Positions 10,801 through 21,805 of a DNA stretch of 64,000 nt are shown here, one piece after another. The stretch is from Cercis canadensis (taxonomy: Eukaryota; Streptophyta; Magnoliopsida; Fabales; Fabaceae), in NCBI GenBank assembly GCA_003255065.1, contig QAOA01002244.1, positions 22,073 through 86,072 on the forward strand, read 5' to 3'. How positions within the stretch are numbered: the first letter of the stretch is position 1; each line of letters opens with the position of its first letter. Both the position numbers and the translations under genes were made by a program. The notes beneath the pieces are model-generated. The model did not search any database. It saw only the letters and a program-made list of their open reading frames with translations, and had not been told where the DNA came from.

Positions 10801-12385
10801 AGTCAACAACTTTTGTCCTTGCACGTTATTCTTTTGAAAGGCAATGATTATGCTACTCTTACTAATACTCACCCCAATTGAGGGTTTTAGTGGGATTTTT
10901 ACTCTGAATTTGGTATAATTATATAAATTAAAAAAAAATCAAGTTACTCACAGAATTTAAGTTTAATTACGTAAAAAAAAAATCACTATTTTATATAGTT
11001 TCTTAATTATTTCATGCTTTATCTTAACAAAGTGGTACCAATTATCTCTTATTAAAGAGATAAAAATATGTGATGAGCCACAATGACACATATTAACACT
11101 TCACATTTTTATTGGCTAAGTTACATCATTAATTTAATGCATATTAAAATGACAAATAACATTGGCCATGCTATGCCATTTTATACATATGACATGATTT
11201 AATTCAATAACTATCATACACATTACCCCTTATTTGCACATATAATTGCATATGGCATGAGATGTATATTAGACATATAAACAGAAGTTCTAGAGTATTC
11301 TTAGAGCTAATTCAAAATTTAAATGAAGGTTCAAATTTTTAGTCTCTTGTAAATTAATTGTTTAATTGAGGACAAAATAGTTTACTAGTAATATAAGTAT
11401 CTAGAACCAAAAACTGATATACACAATCAATGAATTAAACATAGCCTTAGACTTGGTCCAAATATTATGAAGAGTTTACATTTCAAGATGTTGGAAATTT
11501 CATTTATGAATACCTCTTAGCTCAAAGGAATTGAGAAACAGAGTGAGATGGGGGTGGAGGAGCAATAGATTGAGATGATTTCCTCAAACAAAAACAAAGC
11601 AAATCTTGAATCTTGACCTCTTCAAAAATTTTGAAGAATACATTCCACACACATGCACACGTACAACCCATTTTTCTTTGGGAAAATACAACACACCGCG
11701 TTATCTTTCCATTCTTAGAAGCGCGTTGACAGTGATCGATCTGCTACTTATCAAAATAGTACAGAAAGAAAAGAAATTATGTGTTCCTCTCTCTCTCTCT
11801 TGTCTCGTGCAAGAAAACCAGCGTGGTCCTTGGAATTGGGTGGGAGGTAGAATTGAAATTTGAAGGGAAAGAAATTGATTGAAACTCAAAAACAAAGTAC
11901 ACATTCACACACCTCCCCATATTCCATAGTCTATAGTTCATGCCCTCTTCTCTGTTACCCCTTTGAATTAATGCCTTTTGTCTCCTAAACCTCAAACCCT
12001 TCCAGCTGTCTTAATTTTCTCTTCATTATAAAATTCAAATAAATATTAAATAAAAAAGTGAAAACATTTAAATCTTTTTGCCCCACCCCCTATTCATGTA
12101 GATAGAGATCAAGGGTCAGAGTTTGATTCTTTCTCCCATAATAAAGCCATAACTGTTACACCAAAATACACTCATAAACTTAATTTGACTCTTAATATTA
12201 AATTGGAATTCAGAAAGAAATCCCACCTCATTGAAGTTCTCCATAAAGCCCAGCTAAGATTGAGCTATACTCAACACATTAGTCTCTCTCTCTCTCTCTA
12301 TCTTTTTCTTTGTCTCTCTTTGTCTCTCTGTGTTCTTCTGTCTCTGTCTCTATCTCCTTTCTGGTTAAGTGTTCACAAATACACC
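10801..12385. other. Spacer and upstream region of the CML8-like gene
   Basis: No separate gene is seen. The last 120 bases before the start codon hold a pyrimidine-rich tract with CT repeats (about 12282-12360), typical of a plant 5' leader. I could not choose a TATA box with confidence. Confidence 0.45.
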
Positions 12386-14527
12386 ATGGCAGATTTTCTG
12401 ACTGAAGAGCAGATTGTTGAGTTCAAAGAAGCCTTTTGCTTGTTTGACAAAGATGGAGATGGTGAGCAAGGTTTCTCCTTTTTGCATTATCTATTATTTT
12501 TATAAAATGGGTCTTTGTTTTTCAATTCGATTCTTCTGTCTTTGCATTACCTATGATTTTTATGAAATGGGTCTCTGTTTTTTCGTTGAGTTCTTCAATA
12601 TTTACCTCATCGCTCTTCATGCTTCCATTGCTTCAGAAATATGACGCTAAGTTTTGTTAGAATTCTCATCATATATGGTGGTTGTTGATATTTATATCTT
12701 CTTGAATCTTTAATAGGCTGCATTACCCTGGAAGAACTGGCCACTGTGATTAGGTCATTGGATCAGAACCCAACAGAAGAAGAGCTTCAGGATATGATAA
12801 GTGAAGTCGATGCTGATGGCAATGGGACCATAGAATTCGCTGAGTTTTTGAACTTGATGGCCAAGAAAATGAAGGTAAATTATGTTCTTTGTCTCATTCT
12901 TATACGCTAGTGGTTTTAAATTTTTATTCATTGGTATTTCATATGTTGCTAATGCTTCATGACCCACTATGCAATTACCAGAGCCTTAACAAGTTCTCTG
13001 TTTTTTTCTCATTCAGGAGACTGATGCAGAGGAGGAGCTCAAAGAGGCTTTCAAAGTTTTTGACAAAGATCAAAATGGCTACATATCTGCTAATGAGGTA
13101 CCAATTTGCATTTCTTCGTCCTAACTTTTATTAATTCTTGGATTTCAATGTCAATTCCAATATTATTAATAACAATTTCTAAGACTTTCTGACAAATTTG
13201 ACAAAGTGAAAGTTTCTGCAAATGTGTACAAAACATTTGTGGGCCAATATGTTGCTAACTAGTTTACAACTCACAACAACCCTTCTTTTCAATTTTCCTT
13301 TCAACACAATTTATGATAGCGTTTTTCTTTTCTTTTCTTTTTGATTAGAAAATTTCAATTTTGTAGAAATAAACTTAAAGAATTAATAGAAACATATAAT
13401 TTATGGTGTGGCTGTTTGAAGTTGTGATGTATATTAATATTTCATTTATATAATTGTGAGTAGTATACTATCCCTCTAAGATGGAGGGTAACACTACCTC
13501 ATTTTAGTTAGGTNTTCAACACAATTTATGATAGCTTTTTTCTTTTCTTTTCTTTTCGATTAGAAAATTTCAATTTTGTAGAAATAAACTTAAAGAATTA
13601 ATAGAAACATATAATTTATGGTGTGGCTTTTTGAAGTTGTGATGTATATTAATATTTCATTTATATAATTGTGAGTAGTATACTATCCCTCTAAGATGGA
13701 GGGTAACACTACCTCATTTTAGTTAGGTGAACTCGAGTGTGACTCACCCAATGATTTTGATGTCGTTGCAAAGATCTCAAAATATTGAGTTATCCAATAT
13801 ATGTCAGGACACACAATCCCTTATAAAATACAAGAGCGGCACAATATAAAAAAACGTGTCGTGAAATAACTTTTCAAGTTTATTTTTTGACATGTTTATT
13901 TTTTTATTTATTATGCCGTTCTTATATTTTATAAGGAATTATATATTTTGTTATATATTAAGTGGCTCAATTTTTTTAAACCTTTGTAGTAACACCAAAA
14001 TTATACTGTAAAACCCACTTAATGTCACTCAAAATTCTACCCAAAAATATTTCATTTATTTCACCTTATATAATATAGTTGCTATGTGTGTATGTATGGA
14101 TTCTCACATGTCTCCATAAATATTTCATTTATTTTGGATGAATTTTTATAATATTTTTTGGTTTGGATAATAAATATGGACATCTAGGACAGTACTTTGT
14201 ACGTTTTCTCATGCAATGAATGTTAGCTGTTAGACATTACTCTTTCAAGAGAATCTCACTTCTCCATCTCACTCTGTATTTTATTTTATTTTTTTGCTAA
14301 TTGTATCTCTCTACGTATGACGTATCTAACTATGTATATATACAAGAAAATACGTATACTCATGTATACAACTGTTTCTTTCTGTGCAGTTGAGGCACGT
14401 AATGATAAACCTGGGTGAGAAATTAACAGATGAAGAGGTGGAACAGATGATCAAAGAAGCTGATTTGGATGGTGATGGTCAAGTGAATTATGATGAATTC
14501 GTCAAGATGATGGTGACCATTGGATGA
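12386..14527 (+). CDS. Calmodulin-like protein, CML8 type, four exons
   Basis: This encodes a 150-residue cytosolic/nuclear Ca2+ sensor that changes partner binding when Ca2+ is bound. Exons are 12386-12461, 12717-12874, 13017-13097 and 14390-14527, all with GT-AG introns; the first intron splits a glycine codon and the others fall between codons. Four complete EF-hand loops are visible at residues 21-32 (DKDGDGCITLEE), 57-68 ([12 protein letters not shown]), 94-105 ([12 protein letters not shown]) and 130-141 ([12 protein letters not shown]), each with Asp at position 1 and Glu at 12, so all four should bind Ca2+. Length and wording ([23 protein letters not shown]) match plant CML8/CML11 rather than canonical calmodulin (149 residues). 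There is no poly-Gln stretch, which favours CML8. The long third intron contains an assembly duplication around the N at 13514. Confidence 0.93.
13300..13728 (+). repeat. 214-bp direct duplication around N at 13514 (probable assembly artefact)
   Basis: Bases 13300-13513 and 13515-13728 are the same 214-bp sequence (TTCAACACAATTTATGATAG to AGTTAGGT) with a few differences, separated only by the N. It lies in intron 3 of the CML8-like gene and does not touch coding sequence. Most likely two contig ends overlap and were placed end to end. Confidence 0.85.
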
Positions 14528-16324
14528 AAATCTCAACCTATTTAATTGGGATTCCACAGAATATTTCTTATTCAGATTCATTTCTTTCTCAAATCATTTC
14601 CTTACAGAAAAATAAGTGTTATTATTGTTTGTTGTATTCTAGTTGTAGCCCATGATGTGAATGACCAAGCAATAGAGTGACTTCATAACCACTATTTGAT
14701 TTGTTCAACTCCAAACCACACAATTTTTTTTTTTTTTTATTTTTCNTTTTTTTTTAATTTTTCATTTTCTATATCAGTACTTCAATGAACTTTCTCTGAA
14801 AAAAGGGACTGTCAAAATTGATTCAAATTTATAGAAAAATAATGATCTAAATACAAACTCTTTGTTGCAATATTTCATAAATTATAGAGAGTCGTTATTT
14901 TCACATCATATTTTGTGAATGTCACATGTTATTTAATGTCTAAATATGATATAAACTAAATTACTTTTAATTAATATAAAAAGTTTTAAATTTGACTAAA
15001 TTGTTTTTATATTAAATGATAGTTTTTATAATTAATTAAAATCTTTTTATATTAAACGATGATAAATTAATCTATATTATATTCAGACATTAAATAAAAC
15101 GTCACATTAATAAAATTCAATGTGAAAATAACAACTTCTAAATTATATTATACGACACATGCAATTTAAATTCAACTCGTCAACCAAACTTCAACTTTTT
15201 TTTTCCCATTGAGGGATTCTTAAATACTTTGGGAGTAAGAAACTATCTTACTCTAGAGATGTCGAAGGAGATCATATGTAAAGAATTGTTAATGTTCAAA
15301 TTATGGATGGTTAGAGATTTTTTCTTGAAGCATCTAAAAATTTGTCTCTTTTTTTTTTGTTTAAATTAAATTCAGATTGTCACACAATAAAATTATATAT
15401 TGTGAAAACATAATTTCTTGCACAAAAGTGAAATTCAATTATTGGTATGTTGAATATAAAAGAATCAAATTTTTGGACTTTGACCCAAAACTTAGTGGTT
15501 GGTGTCTTGGTGATGTGTCGAGTTTGTCATTTTCTTGACTTTTGCAATGGCTGGCTCATTCTTTTCCATTGTTAAGGAGAAGTCTTTCTCCTATCTAGCT
15601 AGTTGTTCAACCGACTTAACAAACAAGTCACAAGAACGCGTTGTAATATGGTAATGCCATTAAAAAGAAAAACAGACACACATGGTTTGAACTGCAGAGA
15701 GATTGCAAGTAGCTGTCTTTTTAGTGTGCAGCCAATAACAATAGCACACATTGTTAATATGTTTCTGATGTTTAGTGTTCTCATGTGTCATTCACCAGAA
15801 GCCACTTAAAATCTGACATCCTCTTAACTGTAACCTTTAAGTTCTATGTTTTTTTAATCTTTGATGCACCCATTTGTTCAAGTTCTAAGGATTGTTAATT
15901 CAACTATGGGGATACAATATATAGGTAAATATATTATTTTGTTACTTAACATTATTAGGAAGGAGACACAGCCACACTTGGAATTCGAACTACACTTATG
16001 GGTGCTTGAGTATAATTAGTGATGATTTTTTTTTTTTTTTACATAACGGTATAAAAAATTCAAATTTAAGTTCTTCAACAACTTAGTATCTCATATTATT
16101 TGATATTACAGAAAAGTGGCAGGATAATTTTATTGATGATTTTAAATATCAACCTCGAAGTAGAGGACAACAACCATTAGTGAATAAAGAACAATATGAT
16201 GGAGGAGACACCCCAAACATTTTGAAACTTAATTATAATAAATCATAACGCTAATCAACGTCAAAATTATCCTAGCATACTAAAATAATAGTCTTTCTCT
16301 TGTTCTATTTTATAGCATGTTTTT
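14528..16324. other. 3' flank and AT-rich spacer
   Basis: The 3' UTR of the CML8-like gene presumably lies in the first 200-300 bases. An N at 14746 is inside a poly-T run. No other gene is seen; frames near 15600-15800 on both strands are short and unlike any protein I know. Confidence 0.5.
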
Positions 16325-16543
16325 TTTAAAATTAAAACTGTTGAAAAATCAATCCAAGTCTCACATCTCTTAGGAAAGAGACCCAAAGGGGGTTTCTCAT
16401 ATAAATACAACCTTAATAACTATTCTTAATAACNTTTAAAATTAAAACTGTTGAAAAATCAATCCAAGTCTCACATCTCTTAGGAAAGAGACCCAAAGGG
16501 GGTTTCTCATATAAATACAACCTTAATAACTATTCTTAATAAC
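16325..16543 (+). repeat. 109-bp direct duplication around N at 16434 (probable assembly artefact)
   Basis: 16325-16433 and 16435-16543 are the same 109 bp, differing little or not at all, with the N between them. This doubles the 5' end of the LTR described at 16339-16823. Confidence 0.85.
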
Positions 16544-16823
16544 TTTTGACATATTTAAAGAAAATTCAAATAGTCAATGACCTGCGAGTCTAATAATACT
16601 TCTCTTAGTCATAAAAATTAGGATATCTAATGTCAAAGATTCAATCCCATCATATACTTTCCTTCTCTTTACCAACTTGTCATGCTTTAATGTAACAAAA
16701 AAAAGGGGTTTGAGAGAGAAGCTCTTCCTTCTCTCTAAAAACTCATTTGCCTCTGTAATTTTTCTTCTCAAGGTACGGCTTCTGTACCGCCCTTAAGTGC
16801 TACTTTTTTCGGTAAATCCAACA
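16339..16823 (+). mobile_element. Copia-like LTR (TGTTG...CAACA)
   Basis: TGTTGAAAAATCAATCC starts at 16339 (and again at 16449 because of the duplication) and the segment ends with ATCCAACA at 16823. This gives the TG...CA ends of an LTR, 375 bp long once the duplicated 110 bases are discounted. The wording (AGTCTCACATCTCTTAGG, GTTTCTCATATAAATA, i.e. a TATA box) is that of plant LTR promoters. No primer-binding site, coding region or matching target duplication follows, so it is a remnant or an element with a lost body. Confidence 0.45.
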
Positions 16824-18027
16824 TTTTTCTTGTTTCTCCTCTTCTTCTTCTTTAAGGTCTCCATCTCCTTTTCTTGTTCCTTTTCTTTTGCTCCGCTTTG
16901 GAGCTGCGGCCGCCACTTTGTGCGGCGACAGCCCTGTTGTCTGTTTTATTCAATTGTTTGTATTTTTTAGGTGTTTTGGTTTGTCCTTTCAATAAATTGT
17001 TCAAATATGTTAATTGTGTTTTACACACTCTCCTTGTTCAAAGGCAAATATGGTGTTCTATAAGGTTAATCCATCAGATTGAACCCCTATTTTGGGTAGA
17101 TTTCAAAATTTTTATGTCATATTTCATGTGTTTTATAAGAATAATATTTCAAGTAAATCGAGTGTTTAACCTTGTTGCAACACATTTAGTATTTTTCTTT
17201 GTCGTTAAATATGTTTTGTTGTTGATTGTCATTGGCCTCTTGTGCCAAGACCTGGAGCTATGCCTTTATTTATCTTTTAGTACGTGGAGAAAAATATAGA
17301 AATTTATTTTAGGGTATTAACTTTTTGAATATATATATTATGTAAGCTAGTAACAATATGGAAATGCTAGTGAAATTACTATTTTCCCTTCTTGTCCCCT
17401 ACTCCCAATTGATTATAGTTATTGTTGTAGTTCGAACAGAATTTGATCCCAATAGTGTTAGTTTGAAGATTTCCAACACTTGCCTGATTCGTCTATATAT
17501 GCTAGCAATTTGGGCCCATTCAAATATAGTTGGAGATCCATGATGCGTTGATGATTTAACCCAAGTCCATAATCCATGGATTATATATATATATATGGTA
17601 ACCCAAAAATCAAAGTGAAACTTAACCTTTAGATGAAATCAGACTTCCCAAACCAGAGGTGAGTTATTCTTGTTTTAAGAGTTCTGTTGTTGAAGCACTC
17701 ATGACTATAACTTTGTGTGGGATTGTACTTTGAGACTCTCATTTTATCAATGAGATGTCTCAAACACAAAACTTTCTTCTTATGAGAAGAGTCTTGTGAT
17801 CAACTGATCTGCAACTCACTTAACTTTTATATTTATTTCTATGGTTCCAGTCCCAATTGCACCAAATTTATATCCATGCATAGCTTATGCGGTACCCTTT
17901 ATTGCCACAAATTTGTAGTTTTATTTTATTTTTTATAATTGTGTACATATATTGGTATCTATTAAACTTAAATTCTATTAATTATAAAATTTGTATATAG
18001 TTTCATAAGACCACAAATATATAGCTG
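16824..18027. other. Spacer with a short GC-rich patch
   Basis: About 16900-16945 is locally GC-rich (GAGCTGCGGCCGCC), in contrast to its surroundings, and may be the 5' part of a transposable element. A 141-residue frame at 16874-17299 is hydrophobic and low in complexity and looks like chance translation of T-rich DNA. A TA run lies at 17581-17597. No gene is called. Confidence 0.4.
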
Positions 18028-18243
18028 GCCAAGTCTACAATACCAATAGTACAAAATCGGCACTGGTGCAAAGGCCACTAAATGACCATTCAATCATCTA
18101 TTTGGCTTAATGAATGGCTGTGATGATTTGATGGGTAACTTGAAAACCTGATCTTTCTAATAATAACATAGTACCTTAATATTTTTATTAAATTATAGAT
18201 TGACCCTTTTTTTTTTTGGGTCATTTGATTGGGCTTGGTGAAC

Positions 18244-18408
18244 ATGGCATCGTCTCTCCTCCCTAGTTCCTCTCCACTGTCTGCAGAGTCAACAAAACCT
18301 CGTGCTCAAGGCTCAAGCCACGTCGTTAATGGCGGACATCCTGATAATGTAAAATTGAAAAGGAAACCAAAGCAGCTAGAGCCACCAATTGAACTCATCG
18401 ACTTTTAA
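18244..18408 (+). pseudogene. Captured 5'-exon-like fragment, unknown parent
   Basis: A 54-residue frame starts MASSLLPSSSPLSAEST and ends with a basic then acidic tail (KLKRKPKQ, PPIELIDF). It resembles the N-terminus of a nuclear or plastid protein but I cannot name a family. It lies within the TIR-bounded element, so it is probably a captured fragment. Confidence 0.35.
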
Positions 18409-18644
18409 ATTCAACATTCTTCTTGTGCTATACACGTTGCCGCCATTAATGTTTCGAAGAGCGAGACATGAACTGAAGCTCTTGCTTATTGTAAATCTCC
18501 AATGAGAAATCTCTCAGCATTTGGGTTGTAGCAGAGCTAGAGCTCGGTGCCATAACCGTTGCTTTAGTTGCCGATTTCGAAGCCATACACAAATAAGATA
18601 AAGCATAAATTGAGAAGGGCGATAGAGGCTGCACAAGGTGAGAT

Positions 18645-18974
18645 ATGAAACTCTCTGAGATTTTCGATGGTTTAGAAATTCGAGACTCTTCCATTTGCAG
18701 AGCCGAAATTGAGAGCTTGGAAGAGGAAATTCAGAACCGAAACGACGAACAGTCCAAATCGGAGACAACCAGCAACCAATATCAAAATCTTCTTCAAGTC
18801 CGTTCTTTTCCCTACTTTTGTTGTTTTGATTCTTCGAAGAATCAAACCCCTCTGTCACTCTGTTGTTCAAATAGAGTAGCTCGAGCTGACGGAGAAGAAG
18901 AGAAAAACTTGTGTTTTTGGTTGGTGGGGAGCACAAGTAAATACAAAAAAACATTTAGGCCAAAATACAATTAA
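18645..18974 (+). pseudogene. Captured coiled-coil-like exon fragment, unknown parent
   Basis: The frame starts MKLSEIFDGLEIRDSSICRA and continues with a charged helical stretch (EIESLEEEIQNRNDEQSKSE) up to about 18798, after which the wording turns random, as if running into an intron or end of capture. A second short frame on the opposite strand (about 18449-18587, starting MASKSATKATVMAP) lies head to head with it. No family was recognised. Position inside the TIRs suggests capture by a transposon. Confidence 0.4.
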
Positions 18975-19090
18975 TTATTTATAGATAATATTTAGTCATG
19001 ATATCTGGACTATACACGTAGCTTAATCTTAACTATTTATTGGTCTTTGCACCGGTGTCTATTTTGTGCCATTAGTATTATAGACTTGGC

Positions 19091-19540
19091 TTATATAACT
19101 ATTCTCGCTCCATATTAGCATTGATATCGGTGCACATTTTTAAGGTTGCGCACCTATTTCAAAATGAATAAATTAATGAAATGTAGTTCAACTTTTGAGC
19201 ACTTGAAGAACATCACTAATGAAATTATTTAATCGTAAGTAACCATACCACTATTGTAAATAAAACAAACTCTGATTTCCAAGGACAAGTGTCAAGAAAA
19301 GAAATATAATTAATTTTTTTCCTCCCTTATATAATATAATTTTAGAACAATTAAAATTTTGAAAATGAAAATTCTATATTTTTGAAATTAGTGTAATGAG
19401 AGAGAAAATATAAAAAGCACCCTAGGGAAGACTCAAAGGACAAGAATTATATACTATAAATGGTTCAAGTTATATTTGTCTAATGCAAAGCAAAACATTG
19501 TCCCAAACTGAAGTTTACACCAAAAGGAAGACAAAAAATT
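19091..19540. other. AT-rich spacer
   Basis: I see no gene, tandem repeat or element ends in this stretch. Confidence 0.5.
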
Positions 19541-19924
19541 AATGGAGGAAAGTAGCATAAGAAAACTTAGGCTAAAGTTGGTGACATTAAAGTTGTTTCT
19601 CTTTGTGCTATTGCTGGCGCGGCGCTGCAAGCTAAAGCCACTAAGCATTCTCTATTTCTCTCCCCTTCTCCAATATCTTCTGAGCTTGACCAAAACGAAA
19701 GAAAAACATCTGAAGTATCCATAAATAGATTCAATTTTGTCAAAAGCAAACTCACAAAACCCTTAATTGGGTTTAAAAATCAATTAGCTAACATGTTATC
19801 TGGGGTTTGTGCTGATGAGTGCTGGGATCACCGCCATAACCGCATCAGGTTTGAAGAGTGTTTTGCAAAATGCGTGGATGAATTAGAAGAAATCATAGAC
19901 AAATTCAATAAGCAGAGCCATTAA
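19540..19924 (+). pseudogene. Unrecognised small Cys protein family, copy 1
   Basis: A coding-like frame ends at 19924 with a block containing CADECWDH, RFEECFAKCVDELEEII and a basic C-terminus. Upstream in the same frame is a hydrophobic, signal-like stretch (VVSLCAIAGAALQ, near 19595) and a hydrophilic linker. A stop just before AKVGDIK (near 19570) leaves the start unclear; a start codon in another frame at 19542 would need a frameshift or an intron. The second copy at 20475-20823 shares the C-WDHR...FEEC core. It may be a secreted cysteine-containing protein; I do not recognise the family. Confidence 0.4.
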
Positions 19925-20474
19925 GGTCCTAAAAAGATGGTTAAAAATGTCGTCTGGTTTTTGTGCTGATGAGTGGTGAGATTAATACAATATCCTTGCT
20001 GTGTTTGAAAAATTATGCTACTCTTTTCTTTTTTTTGGTTTACTAATGTCTCTATTCTATTTTATAAAACTAAACATGATACGTGAGATATCATGAAGAT
20101 AATACATCAACATAAAATATTATATCTAGATTCATTTCCAGTTTTTTGGTGATCTATCGGATGCAAATGTTTCGTGTAATACATAGGCAGTATGCGTCCA
20201 ATTGTCACCTGTTTTTTGTTATATTAATTTTCAAATCAATAATGTAAATATGTTCAGCAAAACAAGCGACTTTAACATTAACTCAAATGAACAAAAGGAG
20301 CCCTAAGCATCCGTAATAGACGTGGTTAAAAATTTGATATGAAGTTGTGTCGTCACAAAGTTGAGCATGGAGATTTTCACAATGTTTTATCGTAATGATA
20401 TGAGTCTAATGTCATCTCTTTTAATTATAGAATCCAAAATGTTTGATGTCAAGATTTTATTCCGCTGCCAAAAG

Positions 20475-20823
20475 ATGTAAGAATATTTAGGGTAAAGTTG
20501 GTGGTGCCATCCATGTCTATCTTTGCTATTGCTGGTGGCAACGCAAGCTGATGCTGCTGAGCATTCTCCAGGTTTTCCCTCTTCTTCAATATCTCAGGAG
20601 CTTGGTCACAAACCAATACAACCCCCAGAATGTTATATCTGCCAAAACTTACATGACTAAGGCCAAATTGAAATCACTGAAAGCTCTAACTGGGGAAGTT
20701 GCTGATTTATGCTGGGATCACCGCAACATGCCTGCGAAGTTCGAAGAGTGTTATATGAAACACGTGAAATTGATTGAAACGTTGATGAAAGAAATTAAGC
20801 AAAAAGAAGCCAAGCATATTTAA
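20475..20823 (+). pseudogene. Unrecognised small Cys protein family, copy 2
   Basis: This copy shares with copy 1 the sequence around GGTAAAGTTGGTG, CTTTGCTATTGCTGG, AGCATTCT and the coding core ADLCWDHRN...KFEECYMKHVK, ending KQKEAKHI at 20823. Small indels relative to copy 1 (for example CTTTGTGCTA against CTTTGCTA) break the signal-like part into different frames, with stops. The last 65 or so codons stay open. It has a shared downstream tail (GTGGTTAAAAATTTG), which also appears alone at 20321 and near 19938, so the family may once have had more members here. Confidence 0.4.
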
Positions 20824-21805
20824 TAAATGTGGTTAAAAATTTGGCCTGACGTTTGTGTAGTGACAAAGGTGATTGCTGAGATTTCCAAGAAGATGTTTAG
20901 TCATATTAGAAGAATTATACTAACAATGTTTTCTTTCACTGAGATGTTGCCCCACTCAATGAGGCTATCAATGTAACTCATGAATACAACATTTAAACAT
21001 TTAGTTTCCAAGAAGTTCCTAACAAACATTGTGTTTGGCCTTTTCTATTTAGTTGGAAGCTTTTCCCTTTTCTTTTGTGAGTAAAGACAAGTTATTTCAA
21101 TATTCATTTCTTTCCTTCTCTTGTAACGTTGTTTATATCCAATAGTTAAGTTACTTATTTCACTTACCAGTTAAGTCAATCCAAATGGGCTTTTATTGAT
21201 AGAAAAAGTTCAATTTCATTCCAATATAGTATAATTTTTCCTCATTTAGTTTGCGCATCCAATTATAGGCCACCAAGGCAGGTTGTGTTATGAGAAGAGG
21301 TGGTTTACTAGTGACAGAGTTCAAAACCCAGGTAAACAATCAGAAATTTCCTTACTCTTCTATAAATGAAATCAAACTTGACATGTTCCTGTCCTTTATC
21401 AATACACAGATGAAGATGAGACATAGAATATTGAAATGTTTTGTGTACAAGCCTCTGAAATCATTGTATAATAAAGAAATAAACAAATATTATATTACAA
21501 TCAAAGGCAGAAATACTGCCTCTACTTAATCCCCAATTCTTGCTCTCTCCACCTGTATGAAGTCTCTCAAACAAAGTAAACATCATGAAGGGAATCACTT
21601 CATCTTAAATTTACATCAGAACATACAATAATCAGAAAATGAATTATCAAAGCTGTAGAGCACCCACTGTTGGTTGATCTGACTATGCTGCCAAGCAATA
21701 TCTCTCCAGATCAAAACTTCGCTTTTAGAAAAATCAATTACAAAGAAAACCCAGCCCACACAAATGAAAAAAATGGAGCAGACATGTGAGTAATTTCTAA
21801 AGGTT
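20824..21805. other. Spacer and 3' flank of the minus-strand repeat-protein gene
   Basis: No gene is seen. The last 200-300 bases before 21806 are likely the 3' UTR of the minus-strand gene that follows. Confidence 0.4.

Larger units (their letters stand above)
18028..19090. mobile_element. TIR-bounded element carrying gene-like fragments
   Basis: GCCAAGTCTACAATACCAAT at 18028 and the reverse complement of the sequence ending at 19090 (GCCAAGTCTATAATACTAAT) begin inverted repeats of about 58 bp, roughly 80% alike by eye. Between them lie about 950 bp that are clearly less AT-rich than the flanks and contain several short protein-like frames in both orientations. No transposase is seen. This is the plan of a Pack-MULE-type element, a non-autonomous DNA transposon that has picked up host exons, but no 9-11 bp target duplication was confirmed. 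Confidence 0.5.

Noticed and set aside
11606-11995. Overlapping frames of 67-85 residues upstream of the CML8-like gene
   Set aside because: They overlap on both strands, contain CT/GA low-complexity translation and match no family.
16874-17299. 141-residue plus-strand frame
   Set aside because: It is hydrophobic and F/L/V-rich, translated from T-rich DNA, with no family resemblance; chance frame.
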